64,000 bases of DNA from Chryseobacterium gleum (GCA_945881885.1 CAMCVI010000001.1:186001-250000); one strand, 5' to 3'. Positions 36,801 through 46,451 are shown, counted from the stretch's first letter. The notes: generated by a model from the letters alone, not told the origin. Numbers and translations: made by a program.

Positions 36801-38314
36801 TTGACTTAACCCAAGAAAAATTTATTTTTCGAGATATTGATATTATTGATGTAAATGAAAAAACCAAAGGAATATTAAGTGGCACAATTTCTCACGAAAA
36901 ATTTGCAAATTGGGAAATGGATTTAAAAATAGCATCTGATAAACTTTTAGTGTTAGACACCAAAGATTCGGATGATGCTTACTATTTTGGAAAAGCATAT
37001 TTTGATGGTTTTGCGACAATTGAAGGTCCTGTAGAAGCTTTAGTAATTAATGCAGAAGGAAAAACTGCAAAAGGAACTTCGATTAAAATTCCTGTAAACA
37101 GTTCTGAAAGTGTAAGCGAGAATGGTTTGGTACATTTTACCACAAGAGAAGAGAAATTCGGCACAAAAAATACTGTAACCAAACCAACTAAAACCTACAG
37201 AGGTGTCGATTTGAATTTTAATTTTGCCATTACTCCAAATGCAGAAATAGAGGTAATTTTAAATAGAGAATCTGGGCATTCCATGAAAGGAACGGGTAAC
37301 GGATCTATGTTTATGAACATCAATACCTTAGGTAAATTTCAAATGACGGGTGACTTCATCGTCAACAAAGGAGAATATTTATTTAGATATGGTAGTTTTA
37401 TAGATAAAAAATTCACAGTAAAAAATGGAGGAACAATTAATTGGGAAGGTGATCCATTAGGTGCTAAGTTAAATTTAGAAGCTGTAACTACTAATATTAC
37501 TGCGAATCCTAATGTGTTATTAGATAACCCCACTTTTAATAAAAAGATTCCAACAGAAGTTAGTATTTTAATTACTGGTGAACTCAACGCGCCTCAATCC
37601 GATTTTAATATTAATTTTCCCAATGTAAGTTCTGCTCTAAAAAGTGATTTGGATTATAGATTACAAGATAAAGATTTCAGACAACAACAAGCTTTTGCTT
37701 TATTATCGACAGGAGGTTTTTTTGCATTAAATGAGACCAATTATTTTGGTTCTTTATTTGAAAAGGCAAGTAGTATTTTTGGCGATGTTTTGTCTGATGG
37801 TGAAAATAAATTGCAATTAGGTGTAAATTACCAAATAGGAAACAGACAGCAAGAAATTTCAGACAGAGCGCTTGTTACATTAACCACTCAAATTAATGAT
37901 AGAATTAGCATAAACGGAAATGTAGGAGTTCCTGTAGGAGGTTTAACTCAATCATATATTGTTGGAAATGTAGAAGTAGAAATGCGTTTAAACACAGATG
38001 GTACATTAACCGCACACGTATTTAATAGAGAAAACGATTTAAATTCTAATACTATTGGTCAGAACATTGGCTACACGCAAGGTATAGGATTATCGTATCG
38101 GGTAGATTTTGATGATTTTAAAGAGTTGCTGCAAAAATTATTTAAATCTCAAAACCAAAAAGATAGTACAAATAAACCAGCAAAAGAATCAGACGATTCG
38201 GAAACCGATCCTGAGTTTATTAACTTCATTGAAGAAACAAAAAAACGACAAATAAAAGTAGAAAAAAAGGCCGATCCTAAGAACCGAGTTCCTGATATTA
38301 ATGATATAAATTAA
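33845..38314 (+). CDS. tamB: Translocation and assembly module inner membrane protein TamB
   Basis: The protein is 1489 residues from the ATG. It has one N-terminal transmembrane anchor (MVLFVLLVAFLLALPVVQ), a very long repetitive beta-strand region of the AsmA/TamB bridge type, and the C-terminal DUF490 domain (about 1080-1430) with GDFIVNKGEYLFRYG, WEGDPLGAKLNLEA, PTEVSILITGELNAP and the end of the barrel-like groove. Such proteins span the periplasm and are linked to outer membrane protein insertion or lipid transport. The frame stays open 14 codons upstream and reads KSVKKIAVRSLIG, a normal basic flank, so translation may begin at a non-ATG codon near 33803. Confidence 0.9.
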   Translation: MVLFVLLVAFLLALPVVQTRLGKYATDQLKKDFGVSITIDKVAINPFGGVKLKGVLAKDHHNDTLFHFNRIHTSILSYKKLYEKGHPYLGDLQADGLNLKIIQYKGEKETNLDKFVAAFDENPPKPTTGKFRLKINSISLQNGRFRYLDKNLKNPKLLDFTNLNGQLDDFYVKGANVFAYVYKMSFKDHRGLVMKNLTSDFTYTQKNILLNELILETENSSFKGKTELRYNINDFKDFNNKVVFDLDIKEGKISSNDLNFFYPEFGKNQKFYIDSYIVGTLNDLKFNNLKFNDLNDNEVVGNLQLKNLFGKDYQKFYMKGSFDRLSASQASISKVLPNILGKNLPKQLQKLGRVAIKGKVELTEKWIIADIDLLSKLGRAIGDFKMDNIDTIDRATYVGKFQLDNFNLGAFLDEKDLGNTSVVLDINGTGFSKKYLNTQLKGNIVQFRYNGYTYKNIEVDGTMKMPYFKGYLNSKDPNLLLTFDGLVDLSKSKKIYDFDIDIEYANLKKINLYTKDATSILAGFVKVQAQGNSLDDLAGTVNLDSISYTNPNNNYFFDKASVTSSFDNQNIRTVSFHSADIIEGKVVGKYQTKQIKKIVENAVGSLYANYSPHKLSKNQFLDFDFIVYNTVLEVFYPEVSIGKNTRLKGKINADEGLFQFDFNSPFVNAFENKFNGIKIDIDNKNPLYNAYIELDSLNTNNYKISEFSLINLTLNDTLFARTEFKGGAKGEDKFDLNLYHTIDENKQSVIGFKKSDITFKNYQWYINEKETKGNTVVFDKGFNNFNFNQLTLSHNDQYIDFNGEMKGDNYKDFNFTFNDVDISKVTPDIENLSFGGKLNGNLKYKQDNLVYEPSTNLTIDSLEINDTKLGDLKLKVFGDERFKSFNVDASISDQNEETFLTTGTIDLVNNQTILNLESSFDDFNIKPLGGFLTGILDNVRGLAKGKINIVGSFDNPEVDGVLYLNNAGLRVPYLNVDFDFDKDSKIDLTQEKFIFRDIDIIDVNEKTKGILSGTISHEKFANWEMDLKIASDKLLVLDTKDSDDAYYFGKAYFDGFATIEGPVEALVINAEGKTAKGTSIKIPVNSSESVSENGLVHFTTREEKFGTKNTVTKPTKTYRGVDLNFNFAITPNAEIEVILNRESGHSMKGTGNGSMFMNINTLGKFQMTGDFIVNKGEYLFRYGSFIDKKFTVKNGGTINWEGDPLGAKLNLEAVTTNITANPNVLLDNPTFNKKIPTEVSILITGELNAPQSDFNINFPNVSSALKSDLDYRLQDKDFRQQQAFALLSTGGFFALNETNYFGSLFEKASSIFGDVLSDGENKLQLGVNYQIGNRQQEISDRALVTLTTQINDRISINGNVGVPVGGLTQSYIVGNVEVEMRLNTDGTLTAHVFNRENDLNSNTIGQNIGYTQGIGLSYRVDFDDFKELLQKLFKSQNQKDSTNKPAKESDDSETDPEFINFIEETKKRQIKVEKKADPKNRVPDINDIN

Positions 38315-38449
38315 CGCAAGAATTTCTGTTAAATTTTGTAAATTTATTAACGAAAACGTTTGAATGTAACAAAATGATAAAAAATAAGTGGTTTTTTAGG
38401 ATTATAAGTAATTTCCTTTGTTAATTTTACAAACAATATAACAATTAGT

Positions 38450-39436
38450 ATGTCAACAGTTATTAAGAAAATTGGAGTATTAACTTCAGGAGGAGATTCT
38501 CCAGGTATGAATGCAGCTATTAGAGCCGTTGTTCGTGCTTGTGCTTATTATAATATTGAGTGTGTTGGAATTTATCGTGGCTATCAAGGTATGATTGAAG
38601 GCGATTTTAAACCAATGGGACCACGTGACGTGAAAAACATCATTAACAAAGGTGGCACTATTTTAAAAACAGCGCGTTCAAAAGATTTTATGACTGTTGA
38701 AGGAAGAAAAACTGCTTATAATAATTTAAAAGCCAATGGTGTAGATTCATTAGTTGTTATTGGCGGTGACGGAACGTTTACAGGTGCAGAAAAATTTAAT
38801 GAAGAATTTGGTTTTTCTGTAATTGGAATTCCTGGTACTATTGATAACGATATTTTTGGAACCAGCCATACTTTAGGTTATGATACCGCATTGAATACAG
38901 TTGTTGATTGTATTGATAAAATTAGAGATACCGCCAATTCTCATAATCGTTTGTTTTTTGTAGAAGTAATGGGCAGAGATGCTGGTCATATTGCGTTAAA
39001 TGCAGGAATTGGTGCAGGAGCAGAGGAAATTTTAATTCCAGAAGAAGCTTTTGGCTTAGATCGTTTGGTGGACTCTTTGAAAAAAAGTAAAGAATCAGGG
39101 AAAACATCAAGTATCATAGTAGTTTCTGAAGGCGATAAAATAGGTAAAAATGTATTTGAGCTTAAAGATTTCGTAGAAGAAAACATGCCAGAATATGACG
39201 TACGGGTTTCTGTATTAGGTCACATGCAACGTGGAGGCGCACCATCTTGTTTTGACAGGGTTTTAGCTTCTCGATTAGGCGTAAAAGCTGTGGAAAGTTT
39301 ATTAGAAGGTAAATCTAATTATATGGTTGGTATACAATACGACAAAATTTGTCTAACACCATTAGAACAAGCCATAAAAGGACAAAGTGAGATTGATTTA
39401 GAATTAGTAAAAGTTTCGGATATCGTATCATCATAA
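38450..39436 (+). CDS. pfkA: ATP-dependent 6-phosphofructokinase
   Basis: PfkA phosphorylates fructose 6-phosphate to the 1,6-bisphosphate, the committed step of glycolysis. The 328 residues fit the bacterial ATP enzyme. GVLTSGGDSPGMNAAIR (9-25), GGDGTF (105-110, where G108 favours ATP over pyrophosphate), the catalytic PGTIDND (128-134, base D132) and MGRDAGHIAL are all present. It is followed after 86 bases by gap, so two consecutive glycolytic steps are neighbours. Confidence 0.96.
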   Translation: MSTVIKKIGVLTSGGDSPGMNAAIRAVVRACAYYNIECVGIYRGYQGMIEGDFKPMGPRDVKNIINKGGTILKTARSKDFMTVEGRKTAYNNLKANGVDSLVVIGGDGTFTGAEKFNEEFGFSVIGIPGTIDNDIFGTSHTLGYDTALNTVVDCIDKIRDTANSHNRLFFVEVMGRDAGHIALNAGIGAGAEEILIPEEAFGLDRLVDSLKKSKESGKTSSIIVVSEGDKIGKNVFELKDFVEENMPEYDVRVSVLGHMQRGGAPSCFDRVLASRLGVKAVESLLEGKSNYMVGIQYDKICLTPLEQAIKGQSEIDLELVKVSDIVSS

Positions 39437-39491
39437 AGAAATAAAATATATTCAATACGAATGTAATAGTAATAATTATTAACTAACAACA

Positions 39492-39506
39492 GGTTCCGTC
39501 GGAATC
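39492..39506 (+). promoter_or_regulatory. Small GC-rich hairpin in the gap leader
   Basis: GGTTCC (39492-39497) pairs with GGAATC (39501-39506), one G-T wobble, over a GTC loop. It stands out in an AT-rich leader, 16 bases before the gap ATG. A role in mRNA stability or initiation is only a guess. Confidence 0.3.
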
Positions 39507-39516
39507 AAATATTTAA

Positions 39517-40533
<1,017 letters not shown>

Positions 40534-40551
40534 AATAAATTAAATATTTGT

Positions 40552-40618
40552 GTATAGAGAATAGCACCCAAAAATCTATTCCCTATACTCTATATTCTAT
40601 ACTCTATATTCTACATTC
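40552..40618. repeat. Heptamer-periodic inverted repeat element, locus B
   Basis: The right arm consists of six 7-base units in exact register (TATTCCC, TATACTC, TATATTC, TATACTC, TATATTC, TACATTC) at 40577-40618. The short left arm GTATAGAGAATAG (40552-40564) pairs with CTATTCCCTATAC (40576-40588) with one mismatch. The units match the reverse complement of the GAGTATA/GAATATA units of locus A. Confidence 0.75.
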
Positions 40619-40634
40619 TTTATTTTAAAAAAAC

Positions 40635-41486
40635 ATGAAATTACTCGTAGACAGTGGTTCCACTAAAGCAGATTGGATTGCCATAGACACAAACGGGAAA
40701 GTATTATTTACCACACAATCTTTAGGATTAAATCCTGAAGTTTTAACAAAGGAAGAAATAATAGCTCGTTTGGATGATAAATTTGACATCTCACATAACA
40801 AAGAAAAAGCCGCTAATTTGTACTTTTATGGAGCTGGATGCGGCACAGACAGAATGAAAAACTTTTTAACAGCAGTTTTTCAAGAATATTTTAAAAACGC
40901 ATCTGTAGCTGTTTTCGAAGATACCTATGCTGCTGTATTTGCTACGACACCTAAAAATCAAAAAGCAATTGTTTGTATTTTAGGAACAGGATCAAATTGT
41001 AGTTATTTTGATGGACTTGTTTTACATCAAAAAGTACAATCTTTAGGTTATATTGCAATGGATGATTGTAGCGGAAATCGTTTTGGTCGTCATTTATTAC
41101 GTGGCTATTATTTTAATAAAATGCCTGCAAATTTGGCTAGAGAATTTGAAAAAGAATTTAATGTAGAACCAGATGCGGTTAAAGAAAATTTATATAAAAA
41201 ACCAAATCCAAATGCCTATTTGGCCACGTATGCTAAGTTTTTAATTAAACATAAAAATACTGATTTTTGTCAGAAATTTATTCGTGAAGAATTGGTTTCT
41301 TTTGTTGAAAATTATATCATGCAGTTTGAAAATTATAAAGAAGTACCCGTTCATTTTGTTGGTTCTATCGCTTTTTATTTAAAAGAGGAATTAGAAGCAG
41401 TTTTAAACGAATATGGTATTAAAATAGGAAATGTATTAAGACGTCCGATAGATGGATTAATAGAATTTCATATCGCTAATAATTAA
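40635..41486 (+). CDS. BadF/BadG/BcrA/BcrD-type amino-sugar kinase
   Basis: This 283-residue ASKHA-fold ATPase has LLVDSGSTKADWIAID (phosphate 1, residues 3-18), CILGTGSNCSYFDG (phosphate 2, about 115-128) and VHFVGSIAFYLKEEL (adenosine motif). The length and YIAMDDCSGNRFGRHLL match the stand-alone N-acetylglucosamine/N-acetylmuramic acid kinase branch rather than the 2-hydroxyacyl-CoA dehydratase activator branch, which has cluster-binding cysteines. A role in amino-sugar salvage is plausible given murQ at 8744. A terminator follows at 41520. Confidence 0.85.
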   Translation: MKLLVDSGSTKADWIAIDTNGKVLFTTQSLGLNPEVLTKEEIIARLDDKFDISHNKEKAANLYFYGAGCGTDRMKNFLTAVFQEYFKNASVAVFEDTYAAVFATTPKNQKAIVCILGTGSNCSYFDGLVLHQKVQSLGYIAMDDCSGNRFGRHLLRGYYFNKMPANLAREFEKEFNVEPDAVKENLYKKPNPNAYLATYAKFLIKHKNTDFCQKFIREELVSFVENYIMQFENYKEVPVHFVGSIAFYLKEELEAVLNEYGIKIGNVLRRPIDGLIEFHIANN

Positions 41487-41519
41487 TAATAATTAGCAAA
41501 AGTTTGTTTGTTTTTAAAG

Positions 41520-41549
41520 CCTAAGTAGCAAAATCTACTTGGGTTTTTT
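41520..41549 (+). terminator. Terminator after the amino-sugar kinase gene
   Basis: CCTAAGTAG (41520-41528) and CTACTTGGG (41535-41543) form a 9-base-pair stem with one G-T pair and a 6-base loop, followed by six T residues. Confidence 0.85.
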
Positions 41550-41629
41550 GTTTTTTAGGAAAATGAATTTTAAACATTTGCGATACTAAACAAGTTTAAA
41601 TGAGTATTTTTGTAACATAAAAGCAAAGA

Positions 41630-42778
41630 ATGAAAGTAACACAATTATTTAAAGATTTTTTTGAAAGTGAAAAACTAGGTGGTTTGGTATTATTGGTTTG
41701 CACAATAGTTTCCTTAGTACTTGCAAATTCATCATTTGGCGAAAGTTACCACCATTTTTGGTTAATTGAATTTTCAGGAAAATCTTTAGAATATTGGATA
41801 AACGATGGCTTAATGACCATTTTCTTTTTATTAATTGGATTGGAATTAGAAAGAGAAATTTATCAAGGCGAATTGTCAAATATAAAGGATGCCTTACTAC
41901 CAATTTTTGCTGCAATAGGAGGCATGATAGTTCCTGCTGCAATATTTTTAGCGTTTAACTTTGGTACACCTACTCAATCTGGATCAGGAATACCAATGGC
42001 AACTGACATTGCTTTTGCAATTGGTATTTTATCTTTATTAGGAAATAAAGTGCCAATATCCTTAAAAATATTTTTAACCGCTTTAGCCGTTATAGACGAT
42101 TTGGGCGCCATACTAATTATTGCCATTTTTTACACCAAAACCATAGTTTGGGGAAATTTAATTATTGCTTTAGGAATATTTGTGATCCTTTTTGTTTTGG
42201 GTAAATATTTTAAAGTTAAAAACTTACTTCCTTATTTAATTGGCGGAGTTATTATGTGGTATTTTATGTTGCATTCTGGAGTACACGCTACTATTACGGG
42301 TGTTTTATTGGCTTTTGCAATTCCTTTTGGAAGCGGCGGAAACAAATCTACTTCCTATATTTTACAGCATGTTTTGCACAAACCAGTCGCATTTGTAATA
42401 TTACCAATTTTTGCGTTAGCGAATACAGCCATCTTCATGAGTGGTGATTTGACAAAAATAGTTACTGAAAACTACAGCTTAGGCGTGGGGTTAGGTTTAG
42501 TTTTAGGAAAACCTATTGGAATTTTTCTACTTACCTTCTTAACCGTTAAAATTGGTTGGTGTCAACTTCCAAGTGATATGAATTGGAAATCAGTTTTAGG
42601 TGTTGGCTTTTTAGGAGGCATTGGCTTTACGATGTCAATTTTTATTACAATTTTAGCTTTTGATAGCGCAGCAATTATTAATAACACAAAATTAGTAATC
42701 GTTTTTTCTTCTTTATTGGCGGGAATAATTGGTTTTGTATTCTTAAAAGCAACTTTAAAAGCAACTCAAGAAGCTTAA
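41630..42778 (+). CDS. nhaA: Na+/H+ antiporter NhaA
   Basis: This 382-residue inner membrane protein has about 12 helices. The ion-binding aspartates are present: D126 in ATDIAFAIG and the pair D156-D157 in AVIDDLGAI (equivalent to D133, D163 and D164 of E. coli). It exchanges two protons for one sodium ion and serves pH and salt homeostasis. A TATTTTTG box at 41605-41612 with a TTG 24 bases upstream is a possible but loosely spaced promoter. The stop is only three bases from the stop of the convergent gene. Confidence 0.95.
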   Translation: MKVTQLFKDFFESEKLGGLVLLVCTIVSLVLANSSFGESYHHFWLIEFSGKSLEYWINDGLMTIFFLLIGLELEREIYQGELSNIKDALLPIFAAIGGMIVPAAIFLAFNFGTPTQSGSGIPMATDIAFAIGILSLLGNKVPISLKIFLTALAVIDDLGAILIIAIFYTKTIVWGNLIIALGIFVILFVLGKYFKVKNLLPYLIGGVIMWYFMLHSGVHATITGVLLAFAIPFGSGGNKSTSYILQHVLHKPVAFVILPIFALANTAIFMSGDLTKIVTENYSLGVGLGLVLGKPIGIFLLTFLTVKIGWCQLPSDMNWKSVLGVGFLGGIGFTMSIFITILAFDSAAIINNTKLVIVFSSLLAGIIGFVFLKATLKATQEA

Positions 42779-42781
42779 GTT

Positions 42782-43366
42782 TTACTTGATACCTAAACAC
42801 TTAAAGTAATTGATAAAATAGGAATCTGGATTCGATTTATCCTTATAAATTTCAGAGTTTAATTCGGGTTTTATCACAAAATCAACATCACCTGTTGCCG
42901 CAACAATTTTAATTAAATATACTTTAGACGTTTTTAAATCTTCAAAATTTTCTGGTGTAAAATAAAAGAAACCAGATAAAATTCGCAAATTATTTTTATT
43001 TACAGCATCATATTGCAAGTCGTTACAAGTCTCTGTGTCCAAAGAATTGATAAGTTTTACTTGTTTACCATTGGCCATTTCTAAAAATATTTTAGTGCTT
43101 TTATCAATGCAAATAGGAGTTAAAAAGTCTTTACTTTTTTGTAAATATTGAAAGTTTAATCCAATAAAACCATCTACATCAAAAAGTTTAAAAGTTAAAA
43201 ATGAAGTGGTATTTCCAAACACATTTTCGTCAATAATTTTTTCTTTTAAAACACGGGTGCTACTGGTATCAGTAACTACATCAATATCATATTCACATGG
43301 TTTTTCCTGAGAAAACGAAAATTGAACCAATAGTAAGACAACCGTTATTTTTAAAGCTGATTTCAT
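42782..43366 (-). CDS. Secreted protein of unknown function
   Basis: With the start at 43366 (MKSALKITVVLLLVQFSFSQ) it is 194 residues with a clear signal peptide; the six residues ahead of this start in the longer frame overlap the preceding gene. The mature part begins EKPCEYDIDVVTDTSSTRVLKEKI and has four cysteines that could form disulfides. I recognise no family. It is directly downstream of the methyltransferase gene (start three bases from its stop), so it is probably co-transcribed. Confidence 0.75.
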   Translation of the reverse strand: MKSALKITVVLLLVQFSFSQEKPCEYDIDVVTDTSSTRVLKEKIIDENVFGNTTSFLTFKLFDVDGFIGLNFQYLQKSKDFLTPICIDKSTKIFLEMANGKQVKLINSLDTETCNDLQYDAVNKNNLRILSGFFYFTPENFEDLKTSKVYLIKIVAATGDVDFVIKPELNSEIYKDKSNPDSYFINYFKCLGIK

Positions 43367-43368
43367 AT

Positions 43369-44544
43369 TTATATTTTTGTACAAAGTAAAACAATTTTTT
43401 CGTCATTTATGTTGGTGGTAAAAAACGCATAAACAGTGCCACCATTGGCGATTTTATATTTTTTTCTAATTTCTTCAACAGTTAAGAGAAAATTACGAGT
43501 GGTAATATTCATTTTTTTTCCTTCAAGCTGTTTCTTTAGGTTTTCTTTTTTAAACGGAAGCACTTCATTAATGATAAATCTTCTTCCTGGAAAATCTACT
43601 AATTCTATATGGGTAAATAAATGCGAATGCGGATGTAATTTAGTAATATGCAGCGCATCGCACAAATAATCTACCCCACCAGATTTTAGTAAAGGCGCAT
43701 TTGGTTCATATAAAAATTGTTTTGGTAAACCAAAGTTGGCCGGCGAATGTTCACCTAAAATAAATGTGTTGGTGTCTGTTTTTTCTTTTTGGATATTAAC
43801 CGCATGGATTTCAATTTCTCCCGAATAGTCTTTTTCTAAAATCCATAAAAGTTCTTTTACTTCGTTGTCAACGGCTACGATGTGAATGGCTTTTATGTTT
43901 TCTAATTCCATACAACCAGCAGTAATGTCTAATATTGGCGCGGTTTTTATTAAAATGGAATTACTTTTAGTAAAATAAAATTCCAAATTTTCAGGAACAT
44001 TTGGCAAACAATCTTTAAGTAAAAAAACTTTTCCTTTCACATCACTTCGTCTGCTTGGATCAATATAAATCCAATCGAAAGTAGTGTCAGATTGCCCTAA
44101 AACATCAGTGCTGTTTTGTGCCAAACATGTAATGTTTTTAGCGTTCAACACACCATAATTGTGCTGTACCATTTCTGAAAGTGCCACGTTTTTTTCACAA
44201 TGAATTACCTGTTCAAATTTCTTTGAAAAATAATAATCATCCACACCAAAACCTCCTGTTAGGTCAATTAATGAAGTGCCAGAAATTAATTCAGATTTGT
44301 ATTTGGCTGTTGTTTCTGAAGACGTTTGTTCTATTGAAATACTCGCTGGATAGTAAATTCCTTCAGTGGCAAACCAAGTGGGAAGCTTTTGATTCGATTT
44401 TTTTTTGGAAACAATTTGATTGATAATTTCTTTCCAATCTTCTTTAGGGAAAGGATTTTTCGACAAGGCTAATTTCGATATATTGGCTTGTAAAGATGAA
44501 TTAATAAATTCCTGAATATTAGAAGCTAGAAGAGAAAGTTGCAT
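43369..44544 (-). CDS. Class I SAM-dependent methyltransferase with THUMP-like C terminus
   Basis: The protein is 391 residues. The SAM-binding motif I is LIDLTGGFGVDDYYFS (about 90-105). The catalytic motif IYIDPSRRSDVKGKVF resembles the DPPY/DPSRR loops of nucleic-acid methyltransferases. The C-terminal part (PGRRFIINEVLPFKKENLKKQL onward) fits the THUMP-like domain of this Bacteroidota family. An RNA substrate is likely from this architecture but not proved. Confidence 0.82.
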   Translation of the reverse strand: MQLSLLASNIQEFINSSLQANISKLALSKNPFPKEDWKEIINQIVSKKKSNQKLPTWFATEGIYYPASISIEQTSSETTAKYKSELISGTSLIDLTGGFGVDDYYFSKKFEQVIHCEKNVALSEMVQHNYGVLNAKNITCLAQNSTDVLGQSDTTFDWIYIDPSRRSDVKGKVFLLKDCLPNVPENLEFYFTKSNSILIKTAPILDITAGCMELENIKAIHIVAVDNEVKELLWILEKDYSGEIEIHAVNIQKEKTDTNTFILGEHSPANFGLPKQFLYEPNAPLLKSGGVDYLCDALHITKLHPHSHLFTHIELVDFPGRRFIINEVLPFKKENLKKQLEGKKMNITTRNFLLTVEEIRKKYKIANGGTVYAFFTTNINDEKIVLLCTKI

Positions 44545-44632
44545 TATAAACCGACTGAAATTAGTACTACTAAAAATAAATCTAAAGGATAGAAATTGAT
44601 ACTTTTAAAAGTCATTTTAATTAGAAATAGAT

Positions 44633-45829
44633 TTAAAAAACAATTAAATTGATGTCTCTATGCTCTAAATGAAACCAATCCGCAATAGATTTGTTGGTTA
44701 AAATTCCGTGGTAAAAATAGATGCCGTTTTTCAATCCACTGTTGCAACGAATGGCGGCTTCAATTCCGCCGTCTTCTGCAATATTTATTAACGTTGGCGT
44801 GATAATATTACTAATAGAAATACTGGCTGTTTTAGAATAGCGTGAAGGAATATTCGGTACACAATAATGAATGACATTATTTTTTACAAATGTTGGATTT
44901 TCATGTGTGGTAACTTCTGAAGTTTCAAAACAACCACCTGTATCAATACTAACATCTACAATTACGGCTCCTTTTTTCATGTGCTCAACCATTGTTTCTG
45001 TAACTACAATGGGTGTTCTGTTTTCACCTTTTAAGGCGCCAATGGCCACATCGCATCTTCGTAATGCTTTTAAAAGGGCTTTGTCATGAATGGTAGAAGT
45101 AAATATTCTTTGGTTTAAAGTATTTTGTAACCGTCGCAATTTGGTGATAGAATTGTCAAATACTTTTACGTTGGCGCCTAAACTCAATGCGGTTCGCACG
45201 GCGTATTCTGCTACAGTGCCTGCACCCAAAATGACAATTTCTGTTGGTGGAACGCCTGTAATATTTCCAAAAAGCAATCCTTTACCATCGTTATTATTAA
45301 TCATTAATTCGGCAGCAATTAAAACCGAAGCTGTTCCTGCAATTTCACTTAACGATTTTACTGCCGGATAAGAACCATCGCTGTCTTTAATAAATTCAAA
45401 CGCCAAAGAAGTAATTTTCTTTTTGGCTAAAGCTTCAAAATAATCCTTTTTCTGGGTTTTTAATTGAATGGCTGAAATCAGAATGGCTTCAGAGTTCATC
45501 ATTTCAATTTCTTCCAAAGTGGGCGGTTCTACTTTTAAAATAATTGGGCAAGAAAATACTTTTTTGGTATCTTGAGTCACTTCAGCGCCTGCGTCTGAAT
45601 ATTCTTTATCTGAAAAACTAGCGTTTTTTCCTGCATCACTTTCAATCATCACACGATGACCATGACTTACTAAAGAACTCACAGCATCTGGTGTTAAACA
45701 AATACGACGTTCTTGGTAAGAGGTTTCTTTAGGAATTCCTATAAACAATTCACTTTTGTGTTTGCCAATTTCTAATTTTTCTTCTTGAGGAAGCAATTGT
45801 TTGGCTGAAAATGGAGTATAGATTGACAT
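44633..45829 (-). CDS. ald: Alanine dehydrogenase
   Basis: This 398-residue protein belongs to the alanine dehydrogenase/pyridine nucleotide transhydrogenase family. GIPKETSYQERRICLTPDAV (31-50) is the substrate-binding start, VILGAGTVAEYAVRTALSLGA is the NAD-binding Rossmann loop, and VDVSIDTGGCFETSE is the following signature. It oxidises L-alanine to pyruvate and ammonia, reversibly. The N-terminal 28 residues ahead of the family start are an extension (MSIYTPFSAKQLLPQEEKLE), typical of Flavobacteriaceae versions. Single gene upstream of tsaE on the same strand with a 123-base gap. Confidence 0.9.
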   Translation of the reverse strand: MSIYTPFSAKQLLPQEEKLEIGKHKSELFIGIPKETSYQERRICLTPDAVSSLVSHGHRVMIESDAGKNASFSDKEYSDAGAEVTQDTKKVFSCPIILKVEPPTLEEIEMMNSEAILISAIQLKTQKKDYFEALAKKKITSLAFEFIKDSDGSYPAVKSLSEIAGTASVLIAAELMINNNDGKGLLFGNITGVPPTEIVILGAGTVAEYAVRTALSLGANVKVFDNSITKLRRLQNTLNQRIFTSTIHDKALLKALRRCDVAIGALKGENRTPIVVTETMVEHMKKGAVIVDVSIDTGGCFETSEVTTHENPTFVKNNVIHYCVPNIPSRYSKTASISISNIITPTLINIAEDGGIEAAIRCNSGLKNGIYFYHGILTNKSIADWFHLEHRDINLIVF

Positions 45830-45910
45830 ACTTGTTTTGATTTTGTAGCCAAATTAAGTAATTTTCTATAAAGTTACAAGTGAGCGGCTAAATAATATAG
45901 AAAAACAATG

Positions 45911-45943
45911 GTTTGAGATACTGAAACAAGTTCAGAATGACAG
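45911..45943. repeat. Possible dispersed hairpin repeat (CTGAAacaagTTCAG core)
   Basis: CTGAA (45921-45925) and TTCAG (45931-45935) form a 5-base-pair stem over ACAAG, flanked by GAGATA and AATGACA. The word order gagat-ctgaa-ttcag-atgaca is a dispersed intergenic repeat I recall from other bacterial genomes. Only one copy lies in this window. Confidence 0.3.
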
Positions 45944-45952
45944 GTTTTCAGT

Positions 45953-46369
45953 TTAATCATTATTTAACAACAATTCTCTTTTGCCATTGGGTAGCGTTCT
46001 CATTACAATTGAGGCGTGGTCTAAAGGCAATAAATGCGGTACTTTTTCAGGCCATTCAATAAAACACCAATTTCCTGAATAAAAATACTCGTCAATTCCC
46101 ATGTCGTAGGCTTCCATTTCAGTATTTAATCGATACAAATCGAAATGATAAATGGTTTCACCCGTTTTAGATTCATATTCGTTTACTAACGAAAAAGTAG
46201 GACTACTTGAATTGCCTGTAACGCCTAATTCTTTAACTATTTCCTTAATTAAAGTAGTTTTACCAACGCCCATTGTGGCATGAAAAGTAATTACTTTTTT
46301 TAAACTCGGTGTAGCTAATATGTCTTTTGCTACTTTATTTATGTCTTCTAAGGTAAATGTTGCGATCAT
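45953..46369 (-). CDS. tsaE: tRNA threonylcarbamoyladenosine biosynthesis ATPase TsaE
   Basis: This 138-residue P-loop ATPase has Walker A HATMGVGKTTL with K37. SSPTFSLVNEYES and HFDLYRLNTEMEAYDMGIDEYF match the conserved TsaE core, and FIEWPEKVPHLLP is the usual C-terminal motif. TsaE drives the TsaB-TsaD complex in t6A formation. It lies downstream of porX on the minus strand across an 82-base spacer holding heptamer locus C. Confidence 0.95.
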   Translation of the reverse strand: MIATFTLEDINKVAKDILATPSLKKVITFHATMGVGKTTLIKEIVKELGVTGNSSSPTFSLVNEYESKTGETIYHFDLYRLNTEMEAYDMGIDEYFYSGNWCFIEWPEKVPHLLPLDHASIVMRTLPNGKRELLLNND

Positions 46370-46375
46370 TTTTAT

Positions 46376-46447
46376 GGGTTTAGGGTTTAGGGTTTAGGGT
46401 TAAAGGTTTGGCTTTCACCTTTTACCTCATACCCAAAACCTTTTACC
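46376..46447. repeat. Heptamer-periodic inverted repeat element, locus C (TTTAGGG-like)
   Basis: GGGTTTA three times, then GGGTTAA and AGGTTTG, run from 46376 to 46410 in exact 7-base register. TTTTACC, TCATACC, CAAAACC and TTTTACC run from 46420 to 46447 in the opposite orientation, also in register. The element fills the whole spacer between porX and tsaE. The first arm looks like plant telomere repeats by chance. Confidence 0.75.
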
Positions 46448-46451
46448 TATT

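Noticed and set aside
46376..46410. Telomere-like TTTAGGG repeat
   Set aside because: It is only three perfect units long, inside a bacterial spacer, and belongs with the other period-7 elements of different sequence. No chromosome end is involved.
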